NCBI GenBank assembly: GCA_017521425.1
Contig: JAFXCQ010000029.1
Location: forward strand, 1-52,174
Origin: Clostridia bacterium
GTDB lineage: Bacteria > Bacillota > Clostridia > Oscillospirales > Acutalibacteraceae
Length of the DNA stretch: 52,174 nt
Direction: 5' to 3'
Shown here: one piece after another, positions 26,420-35,511 of the stretch
How the letters are laid out: every line of letters starts with the position of its first letter
Position numbering within the stretch: the first letter of the stretch is position 1
Notes under the pieces: model-generated
What the model saw: only the letters and a program-made list of their open reading frames with translations
What the model was told of the DNA's origin: nothing
Database searches by the model: none
Position numbers and translations under genes: made by a program

Positions 26420-28843
26420 ATGAATTTTGAACAAGCTAAAAGAAAAGTTTATAATATAATAGGCAAAGCAATTAACAGTATTGCACAAAATGAAGCCGGT
26501 AACACAAGCGATATTCCTAAAACCGTTACAGATGGTGCTCCTGAGCTTATATGTAAAGCAGGAATTGAAGGCTCTGTGCTTTTAAGGAATGATGATGTTT
26601 TACCGTTTAAAAAGACTGATAAAATCTCCGTTTTCGGCAGATGTCAGTACGACTGGTTTTATGTTGGCTACGGTTCTGGTGGCGATGTTATAAAACCATA
26701 TACTGTAAGTTTAATTGATGGACTTGAAAATTTACAGGCAAATTTAAACGAGCCTTTAAAAGAAAAATATAAAGCGTGGTGCCAGAAAAATCCACCAGAC
26801 CACGGTTTTTGGGGACATTGGCCACACTACTATAACGAAATGCCAATTACTGAAGATGAAATTAAAAACTTCAGTAGTGAGTCAGAATGTGCGGTTGTTA
26901 TAATCGGTCGTTCTGCGGGCGAAGACAGAGAAAACTATTTAAAAGAAGGTAGTTTTTTACTTACAGAAGACGAAAAAAATCTTATAAACAATGTAACAAA
27001 GCATTTTAAAAAGACTGCTATTCTTCTTAACACAGGTAATGTTATAAGTCTTTACGACATCAACCTTATAGATAGCGATTTAGCAATTCTTATGTGTTGG
27101 CAAGGTGGTATGGAAAGCGGTAATTCAGTTGCAAAAATGCTTTTAGGCGAAGAGTCCCCGAGTGGTAAACTTACTGACACTATTGCTTATAACTATGAAG
27201 ATTACCCTTGCCACGAAAACTTCGGTTACAAAGAATACACAAACTATGTAGAAGATATTTTTGTTGGTTACCGTTATTTTGAAACCTTCAACAAAGAAAA
27301 GGTGTTATACCCTTTCGGCTTTGGTCTTTCTTACACTACATTCAAGCAAGAGTTTTTAAATGCCGAATTAGTTGATGATGAAATTACTCTGCAAATAAAA
27401 GTTACAAATACAGGTACTTTCAAATGCAAAGATGTTGTACAGGTTTATGTTAATGCACCACAAGGTAAATTGGGCAAGGCAGAAAAAGTTTTAGTAGGTT
27501 TTAATAAAACAAAAGAATTGTCACCAAATGAAAGTGATACTGTAACAATAAAATTCCCGCTTTACTACTGTGCTTCTTATGATGATAGCGGTAAAACAGG
27601 TAATAAGTCGTGTTATGTGTTAGAAAGCGGAATTTACAATCTTTTTGTGGGTGATAATGTTCGTGATGCTGTAAACGTTTGGAACTTTACACTTGATAAC
27701 CTTAAGATTATCAACACTTTAAGCGAGGTTTGTGCACCTAAAAATAAGTTTGAAAGAATGATTGCAACAACAAATGAGAATGGCGAACTTACTGAAGATT
27801 TTGAAAACGCACCACTCGCCACAACAAATTTACGAGATATCATACTAAAAAAACTACCTAAAGAAATCCCTTACACAGGCGACAAAGGTATTAAATTAAC
27901 AGATGTTAAATCAGGCAAAAACACTCTTGATGAATTTATTGCTCAACTCAATACAACTGAATTAGAAGCAATTTCACGTGGACATTACACTATGGATAGT
28001 CCTTTAGGTAACAAAGGTAATGCTGGTGCATTCGGTGGTGTAACCCAAAGCTTAAGAGCAAAAAAAGTTCCCGCAGTAGTTACAACAGATGGTCCTTCCG
28101 GTATAAGAATCCGTTCTTGTTGTTCACTCCTTCCTAATGGTACTGCTTTAGCTTGTACTTGGAATACAGATTTAGTTAAAGAACTCTATTCTCTTATTGG
28201 TAACGAAATGAAAGAAAAAGGCTCAGATGTTCTTTTAGCACCAGGTATGAACATTCACCGAAGCATGCTTTGCGGCAGAAACTTTGAGTATTTTTCAGAA
28301 GACCCTGTTATAAGTGGCAAAATTGCAAGTGCTGTTGTAAGTGGTGTTCAGAGTGCGGGTGTTTCAGCATGTCCTAAGCATTTTGCTTGTAACAATCAGG
28401 AAACCAACAGAACTTATAACGATTCACGCGTTTCCGAAAGAGCATTAAGAGAAATCTATTTAAAAGGTTTTGAAATCTGCGTAAAAGAAGCAAAACCACT
28501 TAATATAATGACCTCTTACAACAAAATAAATGGTGTATGGGGACATTACCACTACGAGCTCTGCACAATGATTTTAAGAAACGAATGGGGTTACGAAGGC
28601 AATATAATGACTGACTGGTGGATGCGAAGTGCTAACAGTCACGAATTCCCACAATTAAGAGATAATGCTTACAGAGTAAGAGCTGGTGTTGATGTTTTAA
28701 TGCCTGGCGGCAGACGAACAGGCAGAAAGAAGCCTGACGGAACATTGCTTGAAACTTACAAAAAAGAAAACGGAATTACATTAGGTGAAATGCAAAATGT
28801 AGCCCGAAATGTTTTAACTCTCTGTTTAAAATTAGATAAATAA
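26420..28843 (+). CDS. Family 3 glycoside hydrolase with permuted domain order
   Basis: Beta-glucosidase-type enzyme whose domains run C-Fn3-N. GH3_C comes first (GIEGSVLLRNDDVLPFKK, GRSAGEDRENYLKEGSFLL, YPFGFGLSYTTF), then Fn3-like strands (DVVQVYVNAPQGKLGKAEKVLVGF). The catalytic barrel comes last: VTTDGPSGIRIRS, LLAPGMNIHRSMLCGRNFEYFSEDPV, CPKHFACNNQETNR and the nucleophile D732 in GNIMTDWWM. The permuted order is known from rumen beta-glucosidases of Ruminococcus albus and Butyrivibrio. There is no signal peptide, so it is cytoplasmic. It is monocistronic with its own promoter and terminator. The canonical-order paralogue is at 15314-17764. Confidence 0.92.
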   Translation: MNFEQAKRKVYNIIGKAINSIAQNEAGNTSDIPKTVTDGAPELICKAGIEGSVLLRNDDVLPFKKTDKISVFGRCQYDWFYVGYGSGGDVIKPYTVSLIDGLENLQANLNEPLKEKYKAWCQKNPPDHGFWGHWPHYYNEMPITEDEIKNFSSESECAVVIIGRSAGEDRENYLKEGSFLLTEDEKNLINNVTKHFKKTAILLNTGNVISLYDINLIDSDLAILMCWQGGMESGNSVAKMLLGEESPSGKLTDTIAYNYEDYPCHENFGYKEYTNYVEDIFVGYRYFETFNKEKVLYPFGFGLSYTTFKQEFLNAELVDDEITLQIKVTNTGTFKCKDVVQVYVNAPQGKLGKAEKVLVGFNKTKELSPNESDTVTIKFPLYYCASYDDSGKTGNKSCYVLESGIYNLFVGDNVRDAVNVWNFTLDNLKIINTLSEVCAPKNKFERMIATTNENGELTEDFENAPLATTNLRDIILKKLPKEIPYTGDKGIKLTDVKSGKNTLDEFIAQLNTTELEAISRGHYTMDSPLGNKGNAGAFGGVTQSLRAKKVPAVVTTDGPSGIRIRSCCSLLPNGTALACTWNTDLVKELYSLIGNEMKEKGSDVLLAPGMNIHRSMLCGRNFEYFSEDPVISGKIASAVVSGVQSAGVSACPKHFACNNQETNRTYNDSRVSERALREIYLKGFEICVKEAKPLNIMTSYNKINGVWGHYHYELCTMILRNEWGYEGNIMTDWWMRSANSHEFPQLRDNAYRVRAGVDVLMPGGRRTGRKKPDGTLLETYKKENGITLGEMQNVARNVLTLCLKLDK

Positions 28844-28844
28844 T

Positions 28845-28885
28845 AACAAAAAACCGACAACCTAAAAGTTGTCGGCTTTTTGTTA
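28845..28885. terminator. Bidirectional terminator
   Basis: AACAAAAAACCGACAAC pairs with GTTGTCGGCTTTTTGTT between convergent genes. Confidence 0.87.
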
Positions 28886-28895
28886 TATATATCGT

Positions 28896-30365
28896 TTAAT
28901 TATAATTCATACTAACCATTAAAAGCATCATAAATACGGAGAAAATAAACTCTCCAACAAATAATTTCCAACTCCATTTAAGCCATTTTGTGTAAGACAC
29001 ACCAACTAAACCGATTGCAATAATCATAATACCACTTGTCGGATATAAAAGATTAGTAAAGCCATCTGCGAAGCAGAAAGTTGTTACAATTGACTGACGT
29101 GTAATACCAACTAAATCTGAAAGTGGTGCAACAAGCGGCATAATTAAAAATGCTTTTGCTGTACCGCTTCCAATGAAAAATTCAAGAAATGCAATAAGTA
29201 AGAATAAAAGAATTATTGCAACAGACGGAGAAACCCCCTGAATTAAATTATAAACATAAAAGAGAATAGTGTGCATTATTTTTGCTTCTGCAAGAATATA
29301 GGAAATTGCAATAACAAATATAACAACAGGAATTACAGGTGCAATAGTTTTAGTACCCTGCAAGAAGCTTTTGAAAAGTTCTTTTCCTTTAAGACCGGTA
29401 AAATAACCTGAAAGAATACCACCCAAAGTAAAGAGAATTGCCATTGCAGGAAGTGAAAGACCGCCACCTAAATCAAGTGCAAAATCAACTGCAACTGCAA
29501 CAAGGTCAATAACCATACAAATTAAAAAAGCTTTTGCCCCTTTTTTAGTTTCCTGATTATTAAGCACCGCTTCCATATCCTGAATTTTATATTTTTCTCT
29601 TAATGCTTTGTCTGATTCATAAACCAACGATTTTTTAGGATTTTTCTCGATTTTTTTCGCATACAGGAAAAGGAATGCAAAAAGAATTAAGTAAACGCCC
29701 GCAAATACTACAAGTCTTAATGAAAGACCTGAAAACACCTCTAACCCCGCAAGCTTCTGAACAGTTGCAACATTAAACGGGTTAAAGGTTGCGGCGGTAA
29801 ACCCCCACGCAATTGAAACGAGACTCAAGCCTAAACCTACTAATGAGTCCCACCCTAAAGCGAGCGAAACAGCAACTGCAATTGGTACGAGAGTTACTGA
29901 TTCCTCTAAAATACCTGCAACAGAGCTTAAAGCCATACAAAAGAAAATAATAATTGCCATTAAAGTATATTTTCTTTTGCTGAATTTATTTATTAAAACT
30001 GCCATTATGTATTTTAACACGCCACATTTATCCAATATTAAAAATGCACCGCCAATTAAAACAACCATAACGATTATTAAAATACCCGTACCGGCGTAAC
30101 TACTTGTAAAACAAAGTATAGGTGCTAAAAGGATTTTCCACACAGGCATTTTATAATCGCTTAATTCTTTATAAGTACCATCTACAATCTGCTCGTTGCC
30201 GTCTTTTTGTATAACATCATATTCACCGCGAGGTAACACCTGTGTAAGAACACCAACAAACGCCATAATTATCACAAGTGCAGTAATAATAGCAATAACC
30301 GTCTTCTTATCAAGCGAAATACCGAGTTCTTTATTTTCGACACTCATATTTTCTTTATTACTCAT
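28896..30365 (-). CDS. YfcC-family transporter, probably for basic amino acids
   Basis: Integral membrane carrier of 489 residues with about 12 hydrophobic segments. It belongs to the YfcC/DcuC-like ion-transporter superfamily: N-terminal helix then VLTQVLPRGEYD, GGAFLILDKCGVLKYIM, ILEESVTLVPIAVAVSLALGWDSLVGLGLSLV, the discontinuous-helix region WGFTAATFNPFNVATVQKLAG, and the C-terminal repeat FFIGSGTAKAFLIMPLVAPLSDLVGI..FADGFTNLLYPTSG (key residues G-S-G-T-A-K and P-T-S-G). The ATG overlaps the stop of the ornithine cyclodeaminase gene in a TAATG junction, so translation is coupled. Arginine or ornithine is the likely substrate, inferred from that coupling and from known relatives. Confidence 0.8.
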   Translation of the reverse strand: MSNKENMSVENKELGISLDKKTVIAIITALVIIMAFVGVLTQVLPRGEYDVIQKDGNEQIVDGTYKELSDYKMPVWKILLAPILCFTSSYAGTGILIIVMVVLIGGAFLILDKCGVLKYIMAVLINKFSKRKYTLMAIIIFFCMALSSVAGILEESVTLVPIAVAVSLALGWDSLVGLGLSLVSIAWGFTAATFNPFNVATVQKLAGLEVFSGLSLRLVVFAGVYLILFAFLFLYAKKIEKNPKKSLVYESDKALREKYKIQDMEAVLNNQETKKGAKAFLICMVIDLVAVAVDFALDLGGGLSLPAMAILFTLGGILSGYFTGLKGKELFKSFLQGTKTIAPVIPVVIFVIAISYILAEAKIMHTILFYVYNLIQGVSPSVAIILLFLLIAFLEFFIGSGTAKAFLIMPLVAPLSDLVGITRQSIVTTFCFADGFTNLLYPTSGIMIIAIGLVGVSYTKWLKWSWKLFVGEFIFSVFMMLLMVSMNYN

Positions 30366-31447
30366 TATTTTAAATTCCTTTCAAGATGCACTAAAAAGTC
30401 CTGAATATTAGTAACAAGTCCTTTAACAGAAAGCGAACCTCTGTCGTGTAATTTATTAACTGCAAATTCTGAAATATCAACACTGTAAATGTATACAGGT
30501 CGGATTTCTCCACCCACAACACAATAAGAAGGTGTCATATTACCTGTAGCTATTGTGTGAAGTTGTGTAGCGAGTGCAATAACGGTTGTTGCCTTTTTTG
30601 TGTGCTCACGCATTTTGTCCTGTGACTCATAAACGCTGTGAACAACTTCAGGAAGCGGACCGTCGTCACGGATAGACCCCGCTAAAACAAAAGGCACATC
30701 ATTTTTCACAAGTGCAGACATAATACCATCTTCAATTTTATTTTCTTCAATAAAATTCTTGATTGAACCTGCTTTTCTGACAAGATTTATTGTATGAAGA
30801 TGATTATAGTGACCATCCTTCATAAGCTTTTTAGTGTAAATATCCTGACCTAAGCCTGTGTGGAATACAGATGCTTCAAGGTCGTGAGTTGCAAGAGCAT
30901 TACCTGCAAAAAGTGCGTGGCAATATCCCCTTTTAATAAGATTTGCCATAGCATTTCTACTATCGCTATCAAATGCACAAGCAGGGCCTAACACCCAGAC
31001 AATATGACCATTATCTTTGTCGTTCTTTAAAATATCGTAAAGATTGTCATACTCGCGTGAGAATGATGTTTCTCTTGACTGACCTGTTCTGAATGCAAAA
31101 GTAGAGTCGTGTTTTTCATCCTCTGCTTCGTCTCTGAAGCAATCAGCATTAACATAAACACCTGTGCTACCATCATCATGACGACCAACTACAACCTCGT
31201 CGCCCTCTTTAACTCTTCGTGGCTCTGTAACAACTGGTTCTCCATTTTTAATAACAATTACAGAGTCCATACGGCTTTCCTTTATCATTTTCCATTCGCC
31301 GTTAATTTTAAAATATTCAGGGTAAATTGTTGTTGCGTAAAAATTTATTGGTAAATAATTCTTGCCCGCTTTCTCTGTTTTTACATCTGGTGCTGAAACA
31401 AATGGTTCCTTTGTAAAATCAGGCTCTATGTATTTTGGAAACTTCAT
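30365..31447 (-). CDS. Ornithine cyclodeaminase of the TIGR00300 (LOR/SDH-like) family
   Basis: Predicted to turn ornithine into proline plus ammonia, with bound NAD. The 360 residues match the TIGR00300 family, formerly labelled LOR/SDH and shown in methanogens and in cyanobacterial AgrE to be a distinct ornithine cyclodeaminase. Seen here: FPKYIEPDF, YATTIYPEYFKINGEWKMI, VWVLGPACAFDSDSRNAMANLI, ALFAGNALATHDLEASVFHTGLG and SIRDDGPLPEVVHSVY. The Met at 31447 is chosen over a much longer frame because AAGGAG lies 7 nt before it and homology begins there. It is co-translated with the YfcC transporter, suggesting uptake of ornithine or arginine for proline synthesis. Confidence 0.8.
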   Translation of the reverse strand: MKFPKYIEPDFTKEPFVSAPDVKTEKAGKNYLPINFYATTIYPEYFKINGEWKMIKESRMDSVIVIKNGEPVVTEPRRVKEGDEVVVGRHDDGSTGVYVNADCFRDEAEDEKHDSTFAFRTGQSRETSFSREYDNLYDILKNDKDNGHIVWVLGPACAFDSDSRNAMANLIKRGYCHALFAGNALATHDLEASVFHTGLGQDIYTKKLMKDGHYNHLHTINLVRKAGSIKNFIEENKIEDGIMSALVKNDVPFVLAGSIRDDGPLPEVVHSVYESQDKMREHTKKATTVIALATQLHTIATGNMTPSYCVVGGEIRPVYIYSVDISEFAVNKLHDRGSLSVKGLVTNIQDFLVHLERNLK

Positions 31448-31598
31448 TTTCTTCTCCTTCTGAAAATCTTTTATACGAAATCTAAAACAATCTTTGCCAT
31501 TATAACACAAAGAAAACATTTTGACAATATCAATTGACAAATACCTTTGTGATACATATAATATCAAGTATATTATAAATTTATCCTGCGAGGTAGTT

Positions 31599-32243
31599 AT
31601 GAGAGTAAAAAAGAAAAAACATGGTGCTGAAAGAATGGCGGCTTGTGGTGACATTGTTATAAGCGATTTAAAAATTGCAGAAAAGAATCCTAAAAATTTA
31701 TTTCCTAATGACAACGAGGTAAGAATTGAAATAGGTTGTGGCAAGGGTGATTTTATTGTAGGCACTGCCGAGAAAAATCCTGATGTAAACTTCCTTGCTA
31801 TTGAAAGAGTTCACGATGTTTTAGTTATGGCGGCAGAAAAAATCAAGGCGTCAGGTCTTACAAATGTAAAGGTTTGTTGTTGTGACGCAAAAGAGTTAAC
31901 CGAGCTTTTCGACGCAAAGTCTATTGATAGAATTTACCTTAACTTTTCTGACCCATGGCCAAAATCAAGACACGAAAAAAGAAGACTCACCCACCGCAAT
32001 TTCTTAGAGATTTATAAAACAATTTTAAAAGACGATGGCGAAATCCACTTTAAAACCGATAATCGTGGTCTCTTCGATTTTTCTTTAGAGGAATTCAAAG
32101 AAATGAACTGGATGCTTGACAAATTGACCTTTGATTTACACAACTCTGAATATATGGAAAATAATGTTATGACAGAGTATGAAAGAAGATTTTCTGGTCT
32201 TGGATTTTCTATAAACCGAGTTGAAGCAAAGAAACCTTTATAA
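31599..32243 (+). CDS. trmB: tRNA (guanine-N7-)-methyltransferase
   Basis: Methylates G46 in the variable loop of tRNAs. The class I methyltransferase motifs are clear: VRIEIGCGKGDFIVG (SAM-binding), FLAIERVHDVLVMA, and the family signature LNFSDPWPKSRHEKRRLTHRNFLEIY. The C-terminal TEYERRFSGLGF is also diagnostic. The ATG at 31599, with GAGGT 5 nt upstream, gives 214 residues, the normal size; a longer upstream frame lacks support. It is divergent from the ornithine cyclodeaminase gene. Confidence 0.93.
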   Translation: MRVKKKKHGAERMAACGDIVISDLKIAEKNPKNLFPNDNEVRIEIGCGKGDFIVGTAEKNPDVNFLAIERVHDVLVMAAEKIKASGLTNVKVCCCDAKELTELFDAKSIDRIYLNFSDPWPKSRHEKRRLTHRNFLEIYKTILKDDGEIHFKTDNRGLFDFSLEEFKEMNWMLDKLTFDLHNSEYMENNVMTEYERRFSGLGFSINRVEAKKPL

Positions 32244-32256
32244 TTAAATTCAGTGA

Positions 32257-32307
32257 TATATAACAAAAAACCGAGAAGTTAAAAATCTCGGTTTTTTGTT
32301 ATATATA
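32257..32307. terminator. Bidirectional terminator
   Basis: TATATAACAAAAAACCGAGA pairs with TCTCGGTTTTTTGTTATATA between trmB and mltG. The same AACAAAAAACCGA frame is used at 28845. Confidence 0.88.
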
Positions 32308-32315
32308 TCATTTCT

Positions 32316-33149
32316 TTATAATCCTGCTTTATCACAATTTCTTAAATGTTCACTATAAGTTTCGGCATAATATGTGTTACCCGAGCTATCGTGACAGAAA
32401 TAATAATAGTCTGTTTCTTCCGGATAAAGTGCCGCATTTATAGCAAACATACCAGGATTACAAACCGGACCCTGTGGCAACGAAGAACATTCGTAAGTGT
32501 TATAAATCGCTTTAAACTTTTCAATATTTTCTTCACCGACTAAAGAAACAATATCATCTTCAACATAAAAGTAAGTTGAATCCATTTCAAGACGCATACC
32601 ATCATCTAATCTGTTATAAATAATACCCGCAATAGTTGCCGCATCATCAGGGAAAGCACCCTCCGCCTGTATGATAGATGCAATTGTTATGATTTCATCC
32701 ATTGTATATCCGAGTTCAGTTGCCCTCTGTCTCATCTCATCTGTAATTTTAACATCAGAATTGCTTAAAAATCTACCAATAACACTTTCAGGTGCCTCAT
32801 CTAAAAAGAAATCGTAAGTATCGGGAAACAGATACCCTTCTAATTTAAAACACCTGTTTTCATCAACAGGAATGTCACTATAAACCTTGTAATCGGTAAA
32901 TCCATAATTCTGCGCTGTATTCATCAAAGCATCATAAGAACAAACCTCATTTTGCTCTAACAACTTAAACGCTTCTGTAAGTGTAATTCCTTCAATAAAA
33001 GTAATTTTTGTAGTCGCAAGAGTAACCGGCTCTGTAGTTGTTTCTTCTTCGAAAAGACCTGTTTTATCAGCAACCAATATACCACAAACAAGAACAGCAA
33101 CTACAACTATGGCAATTATAATAATTTTTAAACTTTTAATATTTTTCAT
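32316..33149 (-). CDS. mltG: Endolytic murein transglycosylase MltG (YceG family)
   Basis: Membrane-bound enzyme that cuts nascent peptidoglycan strands and so sets glycan length. One N-terminal membrane helix (IIIIAIVVVAVLVCGILVA) is followed by a LysM-like part (FIEGITLTEAFKLLEQNEVCS) and the YceG catalytic domain: LEGYLFPDTYDF, ITIASIIQAEGAFPDD, IAGIIYNRLDDGMRLEMDSTYFYV, YECSSLPQGPVCNPGMFAINAAL, YYYFCHD. The glutamate in IIQAEG occupies the catalytic position (E218 in E. coli). The start MKNIKS at 33149 is likely; a TTG-led extension of 8 residues is possible, and the ribosome site is weak. Confidence 0.85.
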   Translation of the reverse strand: MKNIKSLKIIIIAIVVVAVLVCGILVADKTGLFEEETTTEPVTLATTKITFIEGITLTEAFKLLEQNEVCSYDALMNTAQNYGFTDYKVYSDIPVDENRCFKLEGYLFPDTYDFFLDEAPESVIGRFLSNSDVKITDEMRQRATELGYTMDEIITIASIIQAEGAFPDDAATIAGIIYNRLDDGMRLEMDSTYFYVEDDIVSLVGEENIEKFKAIYNTYECSSLPQGPVCNPGMFAINAALYPEETDYYYFCHDSSGNTYYAETYSEHLRNCDKAGL

Positions 33150-33180
33150 ATTTTTAGTATATCCTATAATCAAATTTTAA

Positions 33181-33211
33181 AACGGGGATTGAATTTTGTT
33201 CAACCCCCGTT
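33181..33211 (-). terminator. Terminator of the chemoreceptor gene
   Basis: AACGGGGATTGAA pairs with TTCAACCCCCGTT with one bulged base on each side; the minus-strand copy is followed by TTTTAAAATTT. Confidence 0.75.
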
Positions 33212-33224
33212 CTCATTATTTTAC

Positions 33225-34796
33225 TTATTCACCATCAATTTCAGAAGAAATTGAATCTGTCAATGACTTAATGCTATCCGCACTCTTGGAAAGTATTTGC
33301 ATACTGTCATTAAAGAGAACGATTTGTTCAAACAAGCCATCAGCATCTGTTTTACCGTTAACACAGTCAGAGTCAACTTTTTTCATTTTTTCAACTAAAT
33401 CTGAACCGATTTGTTGCATTCTCTGAATTGCAAATGTCTGTTCATCAATAGCTTGCTCAACCTGGTCAATCTGGTCTTTAAGTGTTGTAAAGCTATCATT
33501 CAATATACCGAGCTGTTTTTGTGATTCTGTAACCGCAGTAACACCGATTTCAGACTGTTCTTTAGTTGAAACCATCATAGCATCTAACTCGCCGATAACA
33601 GAGTTAATAGCATTTGAACATTCTTTACTTTGTGCCGCAAGAGTTCTTACTTCACCAGCAACAACTGCGAAACCGGCACCTGCTTTACCTGAACGAGCAG
33701 CCTCAACCGCTGCGTTAAGTGAAAGAATATTTGTCTGACGTGCAATATTATCAATCTCATTAGAGAATGTTTTGATTCTTTCCATAGCTTCCTGAAGATT
33801 GTTGATAAGCTGGTCAAGATGAACCATACTGTTATCTACAGAACTAAGGTGTGTTGCGGTTGCTTCAATATTATCGTGGTTTGTAACAACCATTGTATTA
33901 ACACTTGAAACAACACCTGAAATTTTGTCAGATGATGTTACGCACTGTGCAATATCTGAGAAGAGTGTATGAACTGCATCAGTAGTTTCTGCAACTGTAT
34001 ATCCAATATCTTCATTTGTTGTCTGAAGATTGTCACCTGCTTGTTGGATTGATTCACCCGCAGCAGTAAGACTGATAATTTCGTGATATGTATCTGAAAC
34101 ATTTGAAGAAAGCTGCGAATGAATATTAGCAAGTTCTCCAATGAGCTTTGCACTTTCTTCTGCTTCTTTTTCTGCTCTTTCAATGTGAGTTTTACCACGG
34201 TTAACCATCATATAGCAAACAATCATTGAAGCATTTGAACAAATCCAGCACATTGGGATATCTTTTGGATTAAAACCAAACATATCCGGATTTAATGTAT
34301 AAACACCTAACAAGAAACCATTAAGAAGTACTGCCTGAATAATTACATAGGATGGTCTGAAATAAATACCTGTCATAACAGCACTTACTGCATATAAAAT
34401 AAAATCATCAGTAAGACTTGTTCCAAAGAACGAAATACCAAATATCAAAATGAGTTGTGCTGATGTAATCAAAGCACCTCTTGCGTATAACTTAACCTTA
34501 AGCTTTTTGAGAATAAAGAATATACCGATAACAACTGCAACAGCAATTGCAATTATAATGCCTTCTTTTACCATGCCATTTGTAGCCTTGTTAATTGCAT
34601 AGTACATAGCAATAACTGCAATGATAATCATATTCTTAACAAGAAGACCCTCTTCTTGTTGTTCACGGGTTTGCTTTGACTTATCTTTCTTCTGGAATAA
34701 ATTGATCTTTTTAAGGTTATCGGTATTTGCTTTTTTAAAGTCAAACTTTTTACCTGTAGTTTCAGGTTTTGACTTTTTCAAAGTTTTAGTTTTCAT
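33225..34796 (-). CDS. Methyl-accepting chemotaxis protein
   Basis: Chemoreceptor-type signalling protein of about 523 residues. A basic N-terminal tail (KTKTLKKSKPETTGKKFDFKK) is followed by about six membrane helices (IIAVIAMYYAINK, GIIIAIAVAVVIGIFFILKKL, ALITSAQLILIFGISFF and others) with no large outside domain. A cytoplasmic MCP signalling domain follows. Its hairpin tip is ARQTNILSLNAAVEAARSGKAGAGFAVVAGEVRTLAAQS (key E-A-A-R and F-A-V-V-A-x-E-V-R-x-L-A). The start at 34796 has GAGGTG upstream. No che or flagellar gene is in the window. The membrane sensor may detect a lipid-soluble or membrane-state signal. Confidence 0.88.
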   Translation of the reverse strand: MKTKTLKKSKPETTGKKFDFKKANTDNLKKINLFQKKDKSKQTREQQEEGLLVKNMIIIAVIAMYYAINKATNGMVKEGIIIAIAVAVVIGIFFILKKLKVKLYARGALITSAQLILIFGISFFGTSLTDDFILYAVSAVMTGIYFRPSYVIIQAVLLNGFLLGVYTLNPDMFGFNPKDIPMCWICSNASMIVCYMMVNRGKTHIERAEKEAEESAKLIGELANIHSQLSSNVSDTYHEIISLTAAGESIQQAGDNLQTTNEDIGYTVAETTDAVHTLFSDIAQCVTSSDKISGVVSSVNTMVVTNHDNIEATATHLSSVDNSMVHLDQLINNLQEAMERIKTFSNEIDNIARQTNILSLNAAVEAARSGKAGAGFAVVAGEVRTLAAQSKECSNAINSVIGELDAMMVSTKEQSEIGVTAVTESQKQLGILNDSFTTLKDQIDQVEQAIDEQTFAIQRMQQIGSDLVEKMKKVDSDCVNGKTDADGLFEQIVLFNDSMQILSKSADSIKSLTDSISSEIDGE

Positions 34797-35034
34797 AAAC
34801 ACACCTCAACAAATAGACTTTCACATAATAATAAAGTACATCAGGGGAAAATATACCTATTTCAATATACATTCTAACAAAAAAACAACAATTTGTCTAT
34901 AATTTTTCATTAAAAATTCAAAATTCATACATTTTAGTTGATTATTTGCACAATATTTAGCAATTTTTACTAACAGATTTCGTTTATAATGTCACAAAAG
35001 AATTAAAACCGAATGTATAAATATTAAATGAACA
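34797..35034. other. Leader of the chemoreceptor gene, no other gene seen
   Basis: AT-rich DNA upstream of the chemoreceptor gene. I see no sigma-28-type promoter; weak A/T-rich boxes only. Confidence 0.4.
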
Positions 35035-35149
35035 ATAAAAAAGCGAAAACGATGAGAAGTTGGGAGTTCTTCTCATCGCTTCGCTTAGTTTTTGGGGGAG
35101 AATTATAATGAAATAAAAAGGAGATTTCGAAATCCTCTCGGATTTCTTG
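35035..35149 (-). ncRNA. Candidate small RNA with C-rich single-stranded motifs
   Basis: An intergenic unit with its own promoter (35155-35183) and a strong terminator but no open frame with a ribosome site. The ~115-nt RNA would start with a hairpin GAAATCC-GAGA-GGATTTC. It continues with unpaired TCTCC and TTCTCCCCC stretches and ends in CGATGAGAAG / CTTCTCATCG, extended by GCGAA / TTCGC, followed by a TTTTTT run. C-rich loops of this kind pair with ribosome sites in known Firmicutes small RNAs. I cannot match it to a named family. It could also be a decayed leader. Confidence 0.5.
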
Positions 35150-35154
35150 TTAAT

Positions 35155-35183
35155 AATATAACATACCTTTTTAAATTTGTAAA
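35155..35183 (-). promoter_or_regulatory. Promoter of the candidate small RNA
   Basis: TTTACA (35178-35183), 17-bp spacer, TATATT (35155-35160) on the minus strand. Confidence 0.6.
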
Positions 35184-35446
35184 GTACTTTTTGTAAATTT
35201 TTCAATATTTATTCAAAAAATGTGATGTTTTCCAATAAAAATCATACTTTTTGTTGGATTTCATTCGTTTTTTGTGTTTTTTGTAGTAATATTCAACTAA
35301 AAAAATAATTTGTGACTAATATTTTAGAATGTTTTTTAGTTTAAAATTACAGATAAGAAATTTAAACTCATAATTACAATATTAAGAAGCCTGAATCATA
35401 TTTCAGTTAAACATACATCACTCCCCTTTTTTTCATTAAAATCCAC
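35184..35446. other. AT-rich spacer before tRNA-Pro
   Basis: Repeated TTTTTTG and ATTTT tracts. I see no gene, repeat or RNA structure that I could support. Confidence 0.5.
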
Positions 35447-35475
35447 TTGAATTTTCAACTCCTATATGTTAATAT
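35447..35475 (+). promoter_or_regulatory. tRNA-Pro promoter
   Basis: TTGAAT (35447-35452), 17-bp spacer, TAATAT (35470-35475), 36 nt before the tRNA. Confidence 0.65.
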
Positions 35476-35511
35476 ACTCAAGTAAGTTTTATTAGAAAGC
35501 TTTCCATACAT

